Positions 14,213 to 23,278 of a stretch of 64,000 nt of DNA are shown in pieces. Positions within the stretch are counted from its first letter, which is position 1; the number at the start of each line of letters is the position of its first letter. The DNA comes from Megasphaera lornae (GTDB taxonomy: Bacteria > Bacillota > Negativicutes > Veillonellales > Megasphaeraceae), in the NCBI RefSeq assembly GCF_000214495.1, contig NZ_AFIJ01000008.1, forward strand, positions 1-64,000, written 5' to 3'. The translations under genes were made by a program, and so were the position numbers. Under the pieces are notes generated by a model. The model was not told the origin of the DNA, made no database searches, and was given only the letters and a program-made list of their open reading frames with translations.

Positions 14213-15649
14213 ATGAAATTATGGGGCGGTCGTTTTACAAAAGCAACCGATAAAAGCGTAGAAGAATTTAATGCGTCGATTCAGTTTGATTGTCGCATGT
14301 ATGCGGAAGATATTTGCGGCAGTATTGCACATGCCGCTATGCTGGTTAAGCAACAGGTTATTTCACCGGAAGACGGTAAGCGCATTATACAGGGTCTTAC
14401 GTCTATTTATCAGCAAATTGAAGAAGGAAAGTTTACGTTTTCCGTCGCCTTGGAAGATATTCACATGAATATTGAACAGCGCTTGACGGAAACTATCGGC
14501 GAAGCCGGAAAGCGACTGCATACAGGGCGCAGTCGCAATGATCAAGTGGCGTTGGATACCCATTTATATGTGCGGCGGGAAATTGCCGCAATCGCCGCCT
14601 TATTGTTGCAATTGCAAACGGCGTTGGTAACGGCGGCGGAACAATATACGGATATTATTATGCCGGGGTATACGCACCTGCAACGGGCACAACCGGTTCT
14701 TTTCAGTCATCATCTTATGGCGTATTTTTCGATGTTTGCCAGAGATTTTAAGCATTTGGAATATACGTGGGAGTTAGCGGATACGATGCCGTTGGGCGCC
14801 GGCGCATTGGCCGGCACCACGTATCCGCTGGATGTTGAAATGGTGGCGCGGACGCTTCGCTTCGGCAAGGTATATGAAAATAGTATGGATGCCGTAAGTG
14901 ATCGGGATTACATTATTGCTTTTTTAGAATTCGCCGCACAAGTTATGATGCATTTAAGTCGATTATCGGAAGAGTTTATTCTTTGGTCTTCCGCAGAGTT
15001 TCATTTTATTGAACTGGATGATGCGCACTGCACGGGGTCTTCTATTATGCCGCAGAAAAAAAATCCCGATATTTGTGAGTTGGTACGCGGTAAAACCGGG
15101 CGCTTTTATGGTCATTTGGTGGCGCTGTTGACGGTTATGAAAGGCCTGCCGTTGGCGTATGATAAGGATATGCAGGAAGATAAAGAAGGGCTGTTTGATG
15201 CGATTGATAATTTAAAATTTGCGTTAGCCATCTATAAGGAGATGATTTCGCATATGACGGTACATAAAGAGCATATGCGAAAGGCGTTGGCGAATGACTT
15301 TTCCAATGCTACCGATATGGCCGATTATTTAGTAAAAAAAGGCGTTCCTTTTCGTGAAGCCCATGCGATTGTAGGTAAGGCCGTGCGGTATTGTTTGGAT
15401 CATCAATGTGTATTGACGCAGTTGTCGTTGGCGGAATTTACCGCGTTAAGTCCTCATTTTGAAAATGATATTTTGACGGCGCTGCAAATTGAAACGTGTG
15501 TTGCGCAGCGACAGACGTATAACGGCACTTCTCCGCAAAGTGTGCGGCGCCAATGCCGGCAAGGCAGACAGTATCTGCAACAGGCGCAACAGCGGCAGCG
15601 GCAGTGGCAAGAGATTACGGACGCTGTGTATGGGGTGCTGAAACAATAA
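14213..15649 (+). CDS. argH: Argininosuccinate lyase
   Basis: The 478-residue enzyme cleaves argininosuccinate to arginine and fumarate. It shows the N-terminal LWGGRF motif, HTGRSRNDQVALD, a TPGYTHLQ-type block (MPGYTHLQRAQP) and the superfamily signature GSSIMPQKKNPD near residue 280 containing the catalytic serine. Length and order fit the family. It is the second gene of the argGH operon and ends just before a rho-independent terminator. Confidence 0.97.
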   Translation: MKLWGGRFTKATDKSVEEFNASIQFDCRMYAEDICGSIAHAAMLVKQQVISPEDGKRIIQGLTSIYQQIEEGKFTFSVALEDIHMNIEQRLTETIGEAGKRLHTGRSRNDQVALDTHLYVRREIAAIAALLLQLQTALVTAAEQYTDIIMPGYTHLQRAQPVLFSHHLMAYFSMFARDFKHLEYTWELADTMPLGAGALAGTTYPLDVEMVARTLRFGKVYENSMDAVSDRDYIIAFLEFAAQVMMHLSRLSEEFILWSSAEFHFIELDDAHCTGSSIMPQKKNPDICELVRGKTGRFYGHLVALLTVMKGLPLAYDKDMQEDKEGLFDAIDNLKFALAIYKEMISHMTVHKEHMRKALANDFSNATDMADYLVKKGVPFREAHAIVGKAVRYCLDHQCVLTQLSLAEFTALSPHFENDILTALQIETCVAQRQTYNGTSPQSVRRQCRQGRQYLQQAQQRQRQWQEITDAVYGVLKQ

Positions 15650-15678
15650 ACGAATACAAGAAGAAAAGAAAACTTGCT

Positions 15679-15718
15679 CTCCTCTTCGTAAGCCGTGTGC
15701 GGAAGAGGAGATTTTTTT
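15679..15718 (+). terminator. Terminator of argGH
   Basis: 9-bp perfect stem CTCCTCTTC/GAAGAGGAG, a 14-nt loop and a T7 tail. Confidence 0.85.
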
Positions 15719-15738
15719 GTGAAAAGAGGGGCGTACAG

Positions 15739-15767
15739 TTGGCTTTTTTACATAAATAGGGTATAAT
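15739..15767 (+). promoter_or_regulatory. Promoter of the LPS operon
   Basis: TTGGCT (15739-15744), 17-bp spacer, TATAAT (15762-15767), 50 bp before lpxC. It is the only strong promoter before the lptF/G terminator that I can see, apart from a possible extended -10 near 17255 before lpxA. Confidence 0.65.
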
Positions 15768-15816
15768 AAATCGAATAATTGAAATACTCATACTGAAGGG
15801 AAGGAGGGACATCCCT

Positions 15817-16656
15817 ATGGTTACGATGAAGCAAACGACTTTAGTGCAGCCCGTATCTTATCAGGGGATCGGATTGCATGCGGCCTTGGAAGTACATATG
15901 GTATTGCGTCCGGCACCGGCGGATACGGGGATTGTATTTGTGCGTACCGATTTACCGGGGCGTCCGTCCGTACAGGCGCATTTATCGCATGTTACCAATA
16001 CGATGCGGGCTACTACCTTGGAAGCGGGAGCGGCCAAGGTATTTACGGTGGAGCATATTTTGTCGGCATTGTCCGGGTTACAAATTGATAATTGTACGGT
16101 GGAAATGGATTCTCCCGAACCGCCGGTGGGTGACGGCAGCAGTTTGGAATTTGTGCGATTGATTGAAACGGCGGGAGTGCAAGTGTTGGATGCGCCGCGA
16201 CGGGAATGGATTATAAAAGAACAGCATTTAATTCAGGAAGAGGACAAGTTTGTGGCGGTAGTGCCGTATGACGGATATCGCATTACGTTTACCTCCATTA
16301 ATCCGCATCCGTTGTTGGGGATCCAATTTTTAGATACGGAAATTACGAAAGAAACGTATGTACAAAAAATTGCTTTTGCACGTACCATTGCGTTTACAGG
16401 GGAACTGGAAATGTTACGGCAGTTAGGTCTGGGCAAAGGCGGTACCTTGGAAAATGCCGTTGTATATGATGAAACGACCTGTCTTTCCAAGGTGCGAACG
16501 GATGATGAATTGGTGCGACATAAGGTATTGGATATGATCGGGGATTTGGCATTGTTGGGAAGACCGATTCGCGGCCATGTTATTGCCGTTAAATCCGGTC
16601 ATAAATTGAATAATTTATTAACCCATCATATTATTAAAGAATTTAATGCTAATTAA
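15817..16656 (+). CDS. lpxC: UDP-3-O-acyl-N-acetylglucosamine deacetylase
   Basis: This zinc enzyme catalyses the committed step of lipid A synthesis in the cytoplasm. The 279-residue length is typical. The expected zinc and catalytic residues are present: E79-H80 in VEHILSAL, H235 and D239 in HKVLDMIGDLALLG, and H262 in SGHKLNN. The ATG follows GGAAGGAGGG; an internal ATG three codons in is an alternative. It opens the LPS operon. In many Negativicutes lpxD lies just upstream, but here the promoter takes that place and no lpxD is in the window. Confidence 0.96.
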   Translation: MVTMKQTTLVQPVSYQGIGLHAALEVHMVLRPAPADTGIVFVRTDLPGRPSVQAHLSHVTNTMRATTLEAGAAKVFTVEHILSALSGLQIDNCTVEMDSPEPPVGDGSSLEFVRLIETAGVQVLDAPRREWIIKEQHLIQEEDKFVAVVPYDGYRITFTSINPHPLLGIQFLDTEITKETYVQKIAFARTIAFTGELEMLRQLGLGKGGTLENAVVYDETTCLSKVRTDDELVRHKVLDMIGDLALLGRPIRGHVIAVKSGHKLNNLLTHHIIKEFNAN

Positions 16657-16670
16657 AGGAGGAATCAGGG

Positions 16671-17114
16671 ATGATTTTAGAAGTCACGGATATTATGGAA
16701 ATATTACCGCACCGCTATCCGATGTTATTGGTAGATCGAATTATTGAATTGGATCCTATGAAATATGCCATAGGTGTCAAAAATGCAACGTTCAATGAAG
16801 CCTTTTTTCAAGGGCATTTTCCGGGGCAGCCGGTTATGCCCGGCGTTTTATTGGCGGAAGCAATGGCACAAGTCGGCGGTGTGGCTTTGTTATATCCGGA
16901 AGAAAATCGTGGCCTTATTCCTTATTTTACAGGTATTGATAAAATGCGGTTTCGCCATCCCGTCCGTCCGGGAGATCAAGCGATCATGCGGGCGGATGTA
17001 GTAAAAATCAAGCGTTCTATGGGAAAGGTAAAAGCGCAGTGTCATGTCGGTGAAATGCTGTGTGCGGAAGGCGAGTATATGTTTGCGCTGCAACCGGGAC
17101 AAGCAACAAAATAA
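16671..17114 (+). CDS. fabZ: 3-hydroxyacyl-ACP dehydratase
   Basis: The 147-residue hot-dog-fold enzyme dehydrates 3-hydroxyacyl-ACP. The catalytic H49 lies in FFQGHFPGQPVMPG and E63 in LLAEAMAQ, exactly the FabZ pattern. It sits between lpxC and lpxA as in many Gram-negative bacteria, where it competes with lipid A synthesis for 3-hydroxyacyl-ACP. No fabZ occurs in the fatty-acid operon at 34.7-42.3 kb, so this copy probably serves both pathways. Confidence 0.95.
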   Translation: MILEVTDIMEILPHRYPMLLVDRIIELDPMKYAIGVKNATFNEAFFQGHFPGQPVMPGVLLAEAMAQVGGVALLYPEENRGLIPYFTGIDKMRFRHPVRPGDQAIMRADVVKIKRSMGKVKAQCHVGEMLCAEGEYMFALQPGQATK

Positions 17115-17311
17115 TAGGTGAATTTTAGTACAAAACGATAGAAAAAGAATGTATTTGCGCGTATTATTTATAAAACATGTGTGTTTTTAATAATTTTCAT
17201 CGGTATACTATCCGTTTTTAGCGACGATTATAAAAGTATAGGATGGCGCAGTGTTATACTGAATTTTAAGTCCCTATTACAGGAACGGTAGGGAAATGAG
17301 GAGTGACTTTA

Positions 17312-18121
17312 ATGACCGAGGACAAAGAAAACCGACCATGTTTGGTGCATCCCACGGCTATTATAGACCCGCAGGCTTCTTTGGGCGCGGGCGTGACGGT
17401 GGGTCCCTATGCAGTTATCGGACCGCATGTGGAAGTTGGAGACGGAACGGAAATCATGGCACATGTCGTGTTGGACGGCTGGACCAAGATTGGTAAAGAG
17501 TGTCGTTTTTTTCCTTTTTCTTCGATCGGTTCGGAACCGCAGGACTTGAAGTTTCACGGTGAAAAAAGTTATGTTTGCATTGGCGCACGTTCGGTATTTC
17601 GGGAATCCGTAACAGTCAGTCGTGCTACGGGAGAAGGAGAAGAAACCCGTATCGGCAATGATTGCCTGTTTCAGGCCAATACGCATATTGCGCATAATTG
17701 TATTGTCGGGAATAATGTTATTATGAGTAATTGCGCAGGATTGGCCGGGCATGTGGTAGTGGAAGATCGAGTGGTCATCGGCGGTATGGCCGGGATTCAT
17801 CAGTTTGTCAAGGTGGGGAGAAATTGTATGATTGGCGGTCTGGCCAAGGTGGTACAGGATATTCCTCCCTTTGTTATCGTTGACGGACAGCCGGCGCGTT
17901 GCATCGGCTTGAACAGTGTCGGACTGTCAAGAGCGGGCATTCCGGAAGCGGTGCGTAGCGATTTGAAGAAGGCGTTTCGGTTATTATATCGTTCCGGTCT
18001 TAATTTACGACAGGCTATTGCGGCAATGGAACAAGAATTGGACAGTTCGGAAGAAGTAGAACATTTTCTCCGCTTTTTACGCAATGCGGAACGGGGAATT
18101 TGTCGAGGCACGAAAGAATAA
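17312..18121 (+). CDS. lpxA: Acyl-ACP:UDP-GlcNAc O-acyltransferase
   Basis: This left-handed beta-helix trimeric enzyme performs the first acylation of lipid A. Hexapeptide repeats are visible over the first 190 residues (IGPHVEVGDGTEI, IGNDCLF). The catalytic His is in THIAHNC (H128, equivalent to E. coli H125), and GGMAGIHQFVKVG follows. I chose ATG 17312, 8 bp after GAGGAG; a GTG at 17303 lies on the ribosome binding site itself. Length is 269 residues. The 197-bp gap from fabZ is unusual within this operon and may hold a secondary promoter. Confidence 0.95.
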   Translation: MTEDKENRPCLVHPTAIIDPQASLGAGVTVGPYAVIGPHVEVGDGTEIMAHVVLDGWTKIGKECRFFPFSSIGSEPQDLKFHGEKSYVCIGARSVFRESVTVSRATGEGEETRIGNDCLFQANTHIAHNCIVGNNVIMSNCAGLAGHVVVEDRVVIGGMAGIHQFVKVGRNCMIGGLAKVVQDIPPFVIVDGQPARCIGLNSVGLSRAGIPEAVRSDLKKAFRLLYRSGLNLRQAIAAMEQELDSSEEVEHFLRFLRNAERGICRGTKE

Positions 18122-18237
18122 GGTTGACTATACCGGGGTAGGTGAGGTGGCTCGCCTCCCTTTTTTCATATAAATCGGTGCGACCGATTCCCCTGTTTTA
18201 TAAGGGTGGAAGGTCGTCTGAAAGAAGGAGTCGGAAC

Positions 18238-19053
18238 ATGGAGAAAGTGGGTTTATTTGCCGGCGTGGGAAGGTTGCCCGTAGAGTTTGTGCGTGCGGCC
18301 AAGACCTCGGGACATGAAACGGTGGTTATTGCGTTGGTACCGGGAACGGATCCGGAGTTGGCCGAGGCGGCCGATGTGTATTATGAAATTAATGTAGCCA
18401 AATTGGATAAAGTGATTAAAACGATGCGGCGTGCAGGCGTTACTAAAGTGACGATGATTGGCAAGGTTACGAAAGAGCTTTTATTTAAAGGTTTATCTTT
18501 TCCGGATTTCAGAGCCATGAAATTGTTGGCGACTCTGCATAATCGTAAGGATGATACGATTATGTTGGCAATTGTTGAAGAATTGGCCAAAGACGGTTTG
18601 GAAGTGGCGGATCAAACGGAATATTTAAAAGCGCTTATGCCGTCTTGCGGCGTGTTGACACGACGGCAACCGAGTGAAGCGGAATGGCAGGATATTCGCT
18701 TCGGTGCGGCTACGGCGAAAGCGATGGGGAAGCTGGATATCGGGCAAACTGTAGTGGTCAAGCGGCAAGCGGTGATGGCCGTCGAAGCAATAGAAGGAAC
18801 GGATGCGTGTATTCGTCGGGGCGGAACGCTGGCACAAGGCGACGGCGTGGTGGTGAAAGTGGCCAAGCCGAAACAAGATTGGCGTTTCGATATGCCGACA
18901 GTCGGTAAAGCGACAGTGGAAGCCATGGTGGCTTCCGGGTGTACGGTGCTGGCGATGGAAGCGGATAAAACCTTGTTTGTAGAACAAGAAGAGGTATTGG
19001 CATTGGCTGCGAAACATAAACTTTGTATATGTGCCGTAAACGTATCGGTATAG
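18238..19053 (+). CDS. lpxI: UDP-2,3-diacylglucosamine pyrophosphatase, LpxI type
   Basis: The 271-residue protein matches the LpxI (DUF1009) family: N-terminal GLFAGVGRLPVEFVRAA, then VTMIGKVTKELLF and a C-terminal half with VVKVAKPKQDWRFDMPTVG. LpxI cleaves UDP-2,3-diacylglucosamine to lipid X, replacing the unrelated LpxH of E. coli. ATG 18238 follows AAGGAGTCGGAAC; the longer frame has no support. The position just before lpxB matches its pathway step. Confidence 0.93.
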   Translation: MEKVGLFAGVGRLPVEFVRAAKTSGHETVVIALVPGTDPELAEAADVYYEINVAKLDKVIKTMRRAGVTKVTMIGKVTKELLFKGLSFPDFRAMKLLATLHNRKDDTIMLAIVEELAKDGLEVADQTEYLKALMPSCGVLTRRQPSEAEWQDIRFGAATAKAMGKLDIGQTVVVKRQAVMAVEAIEGTDACIRRGGTLAQGDGVVVKVAKPKQDWRFDMPTVGKATVEAMVASGCTVLAMEADKTLFVEQEEVLALAAKHKLCICAVNVSV

Positions 19054-19061
19054 GAGGAAAG

Positions 19062-20204
19062 ATGAAGATCATGTTTTCTGTCGGCGAAGCTTCCGGCGAT
19101 TTACATGGCGCCGTGCTGGCGGCGGCGATTCGAAAAATAGTGCCGGAAGCGGAGCTGTTCGGCATGGGCGGCATAAAAATGAAACAAGCCGGTGTACGCA
19201 TTGTGTATGATATAGAAAACTTGGGTGTTATCGGCATCGGGGAAGTCATTCGAAAAATCCCCTTTTTTTTACATTTACGGCAGTATTTACTGACGGTTAT
19301 GAAAAAAGAACGGCCGGATGTACTGGTGTGTGTAGATTACCCCGGATTTAACATGCGGCTGGCGAAAAAAGCGAAGGTTTTAGGTATTCCCGTGATTTAT
19401 TACATATTGCCCACTATTTGGGCTTGGAATAAAAAGCGGGGTAAAACGATTGTCGACTATACGGACTTGGCGATTTCTTTATTTCCTTTTGAAACGGAGT
19501 TGTATCAACAAATCGGCGCGAAGGCGGTATATGCCGGGCATCCTTTGCTGGATACGGTGCGGGCGACGATGCCTAAAGAAGAAGTGTATAAACAAATGGG
19601 GATAGTGCCGGAAACGAAAACGGTCTTGCTTATGCCCGGCAGTCGGCAACAAGAAGTACGGCGATTATTTCCTGTTATGTTGCAGGCTGCCCGGAGGCTG
19701 CAATCATATGTGCCGCAAGTACAGTTTATCGTACCGCGCGCTCCGACTATTCCGCGTTCGGAATTGGAACGGTTTATAGCGGTGTCGGGGGTACCTGTCC
19801 GGATAGGGGAACATTCCGCTTACGACATGATGCAAATCAGTACGGCGGCCATCGTTGCATCCGGTACGGCTACGTTGGAAACGGCTTTAATGGAAGTGCC
19901 GACCTTGCTGGTCTATAAAGTGAATACGTTGACGTATGCCTTGGCGAAAGTATTGGTGCATCTTGACAGTATCGGCTTGCCTAATATTATTATGGGGCGG
20001 CGTATTATGCCGGAATTATGGCAGGGGCAGGTTACGCCGCAACGAATTGTGGATACCGTATTGCCGGTGCTGACGAATGCGGTTATACGGGAACAACAAC
20101 GGCGGGCAATGAGCTCGGTACGGGCGGCGTTGGGTCAGAGCGGCGCCGTACGGCGGATTGCGGCGATTATAGTACGTTTTGTTAAGGAGAAACAACGAGT
20201 ATGA
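19062..20204 (+). CDS. lpxB: Lipid A disaccharide synthase
   Basis: The 380-residue GT19 glycosyltransferase condenses lipid X with UDP-diacylglucosamine at the inner face of the inner membrane. Visible family motifs are FSVGEASGDLHGA at the N-terminus, VDYPGFNMRLAKKAK, PTIWAWNKKRGK and LLMPGSRQQEV, and SGTATLETAL near residue 270. ATG 19062 follows AGGAGGAAAG. It overlaps msbA by 4 bp (ATGA). Confidence 0.96.
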   Translation: MKIMFSVGEASGDLHGAVLAAAIRKIVPEAELFGMGGIKMKQAGVRIVYDIENLGVIGIGEVIRKIPFFLHLRQYLLTVMKKERPDVLVCVDYPGFNMRLAKKAKVLGIPVIYYILPTIWAWNKKRGKTIVDYTDLAISLFPFETELYQQIGAKAVYAGHPLLDTVRATMPKEEVYKQMGIVPETKTVLLMPGSRQQEVRRLFPVMLQAARRLQSYVPQVQFIVPRAPTIPRSELERFIAVSGVPVRIGEHSAYDMMQISTAAIVASGTATLETALMEVPTLLVYKVNTLTYALAKVLVHLDSIGLPNIIMGRRIMPELWQGQVTPQRIVDTVLPVLTNAVIREQQRRAMSSVRAALGQSGAVRRIAAIIVRFVKEKQRV

Positions 20205-21955
20205 AGCAATATGACAGCTGGCAAGGGTATAAACGGCTCATTGTCTTTTTAAAGCCCTATCGGGTACGGGTGTTTATCGGCTTTATTTGCATGGCTTGTT
20301 CGGGAGCCAGCAATGTAGTGGTGCCGTGGCTGATAAAAGATGTGATTGATAAGGTATTGGCAAATAAGGATATATATACCTTAAATTTAATTGCCATTGC
20401 TATTTTAGTGTTATTTGCGTTACGCGGCGTGTTTTATTTCGGGCAAAAATACTTTATGACCTTTGTGGGACAGCGGATTGTCAATGATATTCGCGAACGA
20501 TTGTATCGCCATTTACAGCGGCTGTCTTTGTCCTATTTTGATCGCCATAAGACGGGTGCTCTTATGAGCAATTTGACGAACGATGTGACGACCTTACAAA
20601 ATGTTATTACGAATAATATGGTTTCCTTAGTGCAAGAAGCGGTTATTCTCATAGGCTCGTTAATTTCTATGATCGTACTCTATTGGAAGCTGACCGTTAT
20701 TACGTTACTGATTATACCGCTGGTTATTTTTACGGTTAATTATTTCGGTAAGCGATTGCGGTTGGCCGGGCATGATGTGCAGGGAAAACTGGCGGATATA
20801 ACGACCTTATTGGAAGAAGCGCTCTCTTCGATTCGTATTATTCGTTCGTTTAATCGGGAAGACTTTGAAATCAAGCGGTTTTTAGTGCAAAATGATTATA
20901 ATTTTCAGGCGCTTATGAAGGCCACCAAGTTAACGGCTTTGTTGACCCCCGTCATTCAATTTTTGGCGGCCATTGCGGTTACCGGGATTATCTGGTACGG
21001 AGGCGTCAGCGTTATTCGCGGGGAAATGACGGCCGGTGCTTTAATCGCTTTTCTGATTTATGCCATTAATCTGACGAATCCGGTGCGTCGTATTAGTGAA
21101 ATTTTAGGAGATATACAGCGTTCTTTGGCAGCGGCGGACCGAGTCTTTGAGATTTTGGATACCGATTCGGAAGTGCAGGAAAAGAAAGGGGCACAAGTAT
21201 TACCGCCCGTAGCGGGACATATTGTTTTTTCGCATGTTACGTTTTCATATGATCGAAAAAAAACGGCGTTACAAGATTTTACTTTGACCATAAAGCCGGG
21301 GCAGGTCGTAGCCTTGGTAGGGCCCAGCGGTGCCGGAAAATCGACGATTGCCAATTTATTGCCGCGGTTTTACGATGTAACTTCCGGGTCCGTTCGTATT
21401 GACGGAATTGATGTACGGGATGTGACCTATGCTTCTTTACGGCGGCAAATCGGCTTGGTACCGCAGGAAACCATGCTGTTTAATACGACGATTTACGAAA
21501 ATATTTTGTACGGGCGTCTGGATGCGACTCGGGAAGAAGTGGATGCCGCGGCCAAAGCGGCGAATGCGTATAGCTTTATTCAGCAATTACCGCAAGGCTA
21601 TGATACGCTTGTCGGCGATCGGGGCTTGGCGTTGTCGGGGGGACAACGTCAACGCATTGCCATTGCGCGGGCTATCTTAAAAAATCCGCGGATTCTTATT
21701 TTAGACGAAGCGACCTCGGCATTGGACACGGAAAGTGAAAAAATTGTACAAGCGGCATTGGAGCAGTTAATGAAAAATCGTACGGCTGTCGTTATTGCAC
21801 ACCGGTTGAGTACGATTCGTCATGCCGATTATATTGTCGTCATTGATCACGGGAAAATGGCGGAAGCCGGTACGCATGAAGAATTAATAGCGCAAAAAGG
21901 ATTGTATGCCAAGTTATATGCAGTGCAATTTAAACAGGAGGAGCGTGGTGAATAG
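20201..21955 (+). CDS. msbA: Lipid A flippase, ABC exporter
   Basis: The 584-residue half-transporter has six N-terminal membrane helices (about residues 15-310) fused to an ATPase domain with Walker A GPSGAGKST (374-382), signature LSGGQRQR and Walker B ILILDEATSALD. It should flip core-lipid A to the outer leaflet of the inner membrane. The family also includes drug exporters, but its place between lpxB and waaA makes MsbA the best call. The start overlaps the lpxB stop. Confidence 0.93.
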   Translation: MKQYDSWQGYKRLIVFLKPYRVRVFIGFICMACSGASNVVVPWLIKDVIDKVLANKDIYTLNLIAIAILVLFALRGVFYFGQKYFMTFVGQRIVNDIRERLYRHLQRLSLSYFDRHKTGALMSNLTNDVTTLQNVITNNMVSLVQEAVILIGSLISMIVLYWKLTVITLLIIPLVIFTVNYFGKRLRLAGHDVQGKLADITTLLEEALSSIRIIRSFNREDFEIKRFLVQNDYNFQALMKATKLTALLTPVIQFLAAIAVTGIIWYGGVSVIRGEMTAGALIAFLIYAINLTNPVRRISEILGDIQRSLAAADRVFEILDTDSEVQEKKGAQVLPPVAGHIVFSHVTFSYDRKKTALQDFTLTIKPGQVVALVGPSGAGKSTIANLLPRFYDVTSGSVRIDGIDVRDVTYASLRRQIGLVPQETMLFNTTIYENILYGRLDATREEVDAAAKAANAYSFIQQLPQGYDTLVGDRGLALSGGQRQRIAIARAILKNPRILILDEATSALDTESEKIVQAALEQLMKNRTAVVIAHRLSTIRHADYIVVIDHGKMAEAGTHEELIAQKGLYAKLYAVQFKQEERGE

Positions 21956-21967
21956 GAGGAGAGCAGG

Positions 21968-23278
21968 ATGGCGGGAGCGGTTTTATATAGAATATATATA
22001 GGGTTGCAAATTGCGGCAAGTGTGGTGTTATTGCCTTTTTTCTTGTATAAATGTATACGGCGGCCGTCGTTTTTTAAGAAAATTCGACAACGGTTAGGCT
22101 TTATAGCGGATACTTCTGCGGCCGGAGGTGCTTCGCCGATTTGGATTCATGCCGCTTCGTTGGGCGAACTGCGGGCGGCGGAACCGATTGTACAAAAACT
22201 GGTACGACAAGATCCGCAGGTGCCGTTAGTTCTTTCCACCGTTACGGAAACGGGATATCAGTTGGCACGTACCTGGCCGTCTGTGCGAGTGCTGTATTTT
22301 CCCTGGGATTTGCCGTATGTGACTGCACGTCTTTTGCGGCGATATAGGCCGCAACTGATTATTTTGGTGGAAACGGAATTATGGCCGAATTTTTTATATA
22401 GTGCGCGAAAGGCCGGCATTCCCGTCATTATGATGAACGGTCGGATTAGTGAACGGAGCATGCGAAAATATATGCGGGTAACACCTTTGACACGATATAT
22501 TTTACAATCGGTCCGCGTATTTCTTATGCAAAGCCGGGTGGACAGTAGCCGCATACGGCAGATGGGAGTCGCGTCGGAAAAGGTATATGTTACGGGAAAT
22601 ACGAAATATGACCGAGAGATTCCGTATATGAGCCGTTCCGTGCGGGCGGATTTATGGCGGCAATTGGGCATTACGGAACAAACGTATCCGGTATTGGTGG
22701 CGGGCAGTACGCACAAGGGTGAAGAACGATGGGTGCTGGAAGCCTTTTTGGCCATTCGGCGGATATTTCCTTTGGCGAAACTTATTTTGGCCCCGCGCTA
22801 TGCGGAGGATTGTGCGTTTGCCGTACAGGAAGCGGCGGCGCAAGGAGTGGAACTGGTGCGACGCAGTACACGGTCACCTGTACAGGAAACCCAAGGGGTA
22901 GTCGTGGATACGACGGGAGAACTGGGGCTTTTGTATGGGTTGGCGGATATTGCGTTTGTCGGCGGCAGTTTACTTCCTGTGGGCGGTCATAATATATTGG
23001 AACCCGCCGCTTGGGGAAAAGCGGTGTTGACCGGCCCGTATATGTTTCATTTTTCTGAAATTTGCGAGTTGTTTACAAAGCGGCGGGCGTGTATGCAAGT
23101 CGCGGATGGTGAGGAATTTGTTACCCGGTGTGTATATGCGGCGGAACATCGACAATGGTGCCGACAAATGGCGGCGGAAGCTTTGCGGATTATAAAAGAA
23201 AATCGCGGCACGACGGATAAAAACATAGCCGTCGTACAACGTGTTTTGGAGGCCGGAAATGATGAAAATACGATATAA
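21968..23278 (+). CDS. waaA: Kdo transferase
   Basis: The 436-residue GT30 enzyme attaches Kdo to lipid IVA. It has an N-terminal membrane anchor (residues 8-26), the WIHAASLGEL-type motif (residues 57-66), VETELWPNF near 134 and the C-terminal VGGSLLPVGGHNILEPAAWG donor-binding motif. The ribosome binding site is TAGGAGGAGAG. Whether it adds one or two Kdo units cannot be told. The end overlaps lpxK by 20 bp. Confidence 0.95.
   Translation: MAGAVLYRIYIGLQIAASVVLLPFFLYKCIRRPSFFKKIRQRLGFIADTSAAGGASPIWIHAASLGELRAAEPIVQKLVRQDPQVPLVLSTVTETGYQLARTWPSVRVLYFPWDLPYVTARLLRRYRPQLIILVETELWPNFLYSARKAGIPVIMMNGRISERSMRKYMRVTPLTRYILQSVRVFLMQSRVDSSRIRQMGVASEKVYVTGNTKYDREIPYMSRSVRADLWRQLGITEQTYPVLVAGSTHKGEERWVLEAFLAIRRIFPLAKLILAPRYAEDCAFAVQEAAAQGVELVRRSTRSPVQETQGVVVDTTGELGLLYGLADIAFVGGSLLPVGGHNILEPAAWGKAVLTGPYMFHFSEICELFTKRRACMQVADGEEFVTRCVYAAEHRQWCRQMAAEALRIIKENRGTTDKNIAVVQRVLEAGNDENTI

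Noticed and set aside
17200..17303. Promoter before lpxA
   Set aside because: TGTTATACT near 17255 looks like an extended -10, but no -35 is present; too weak to list as a feature.
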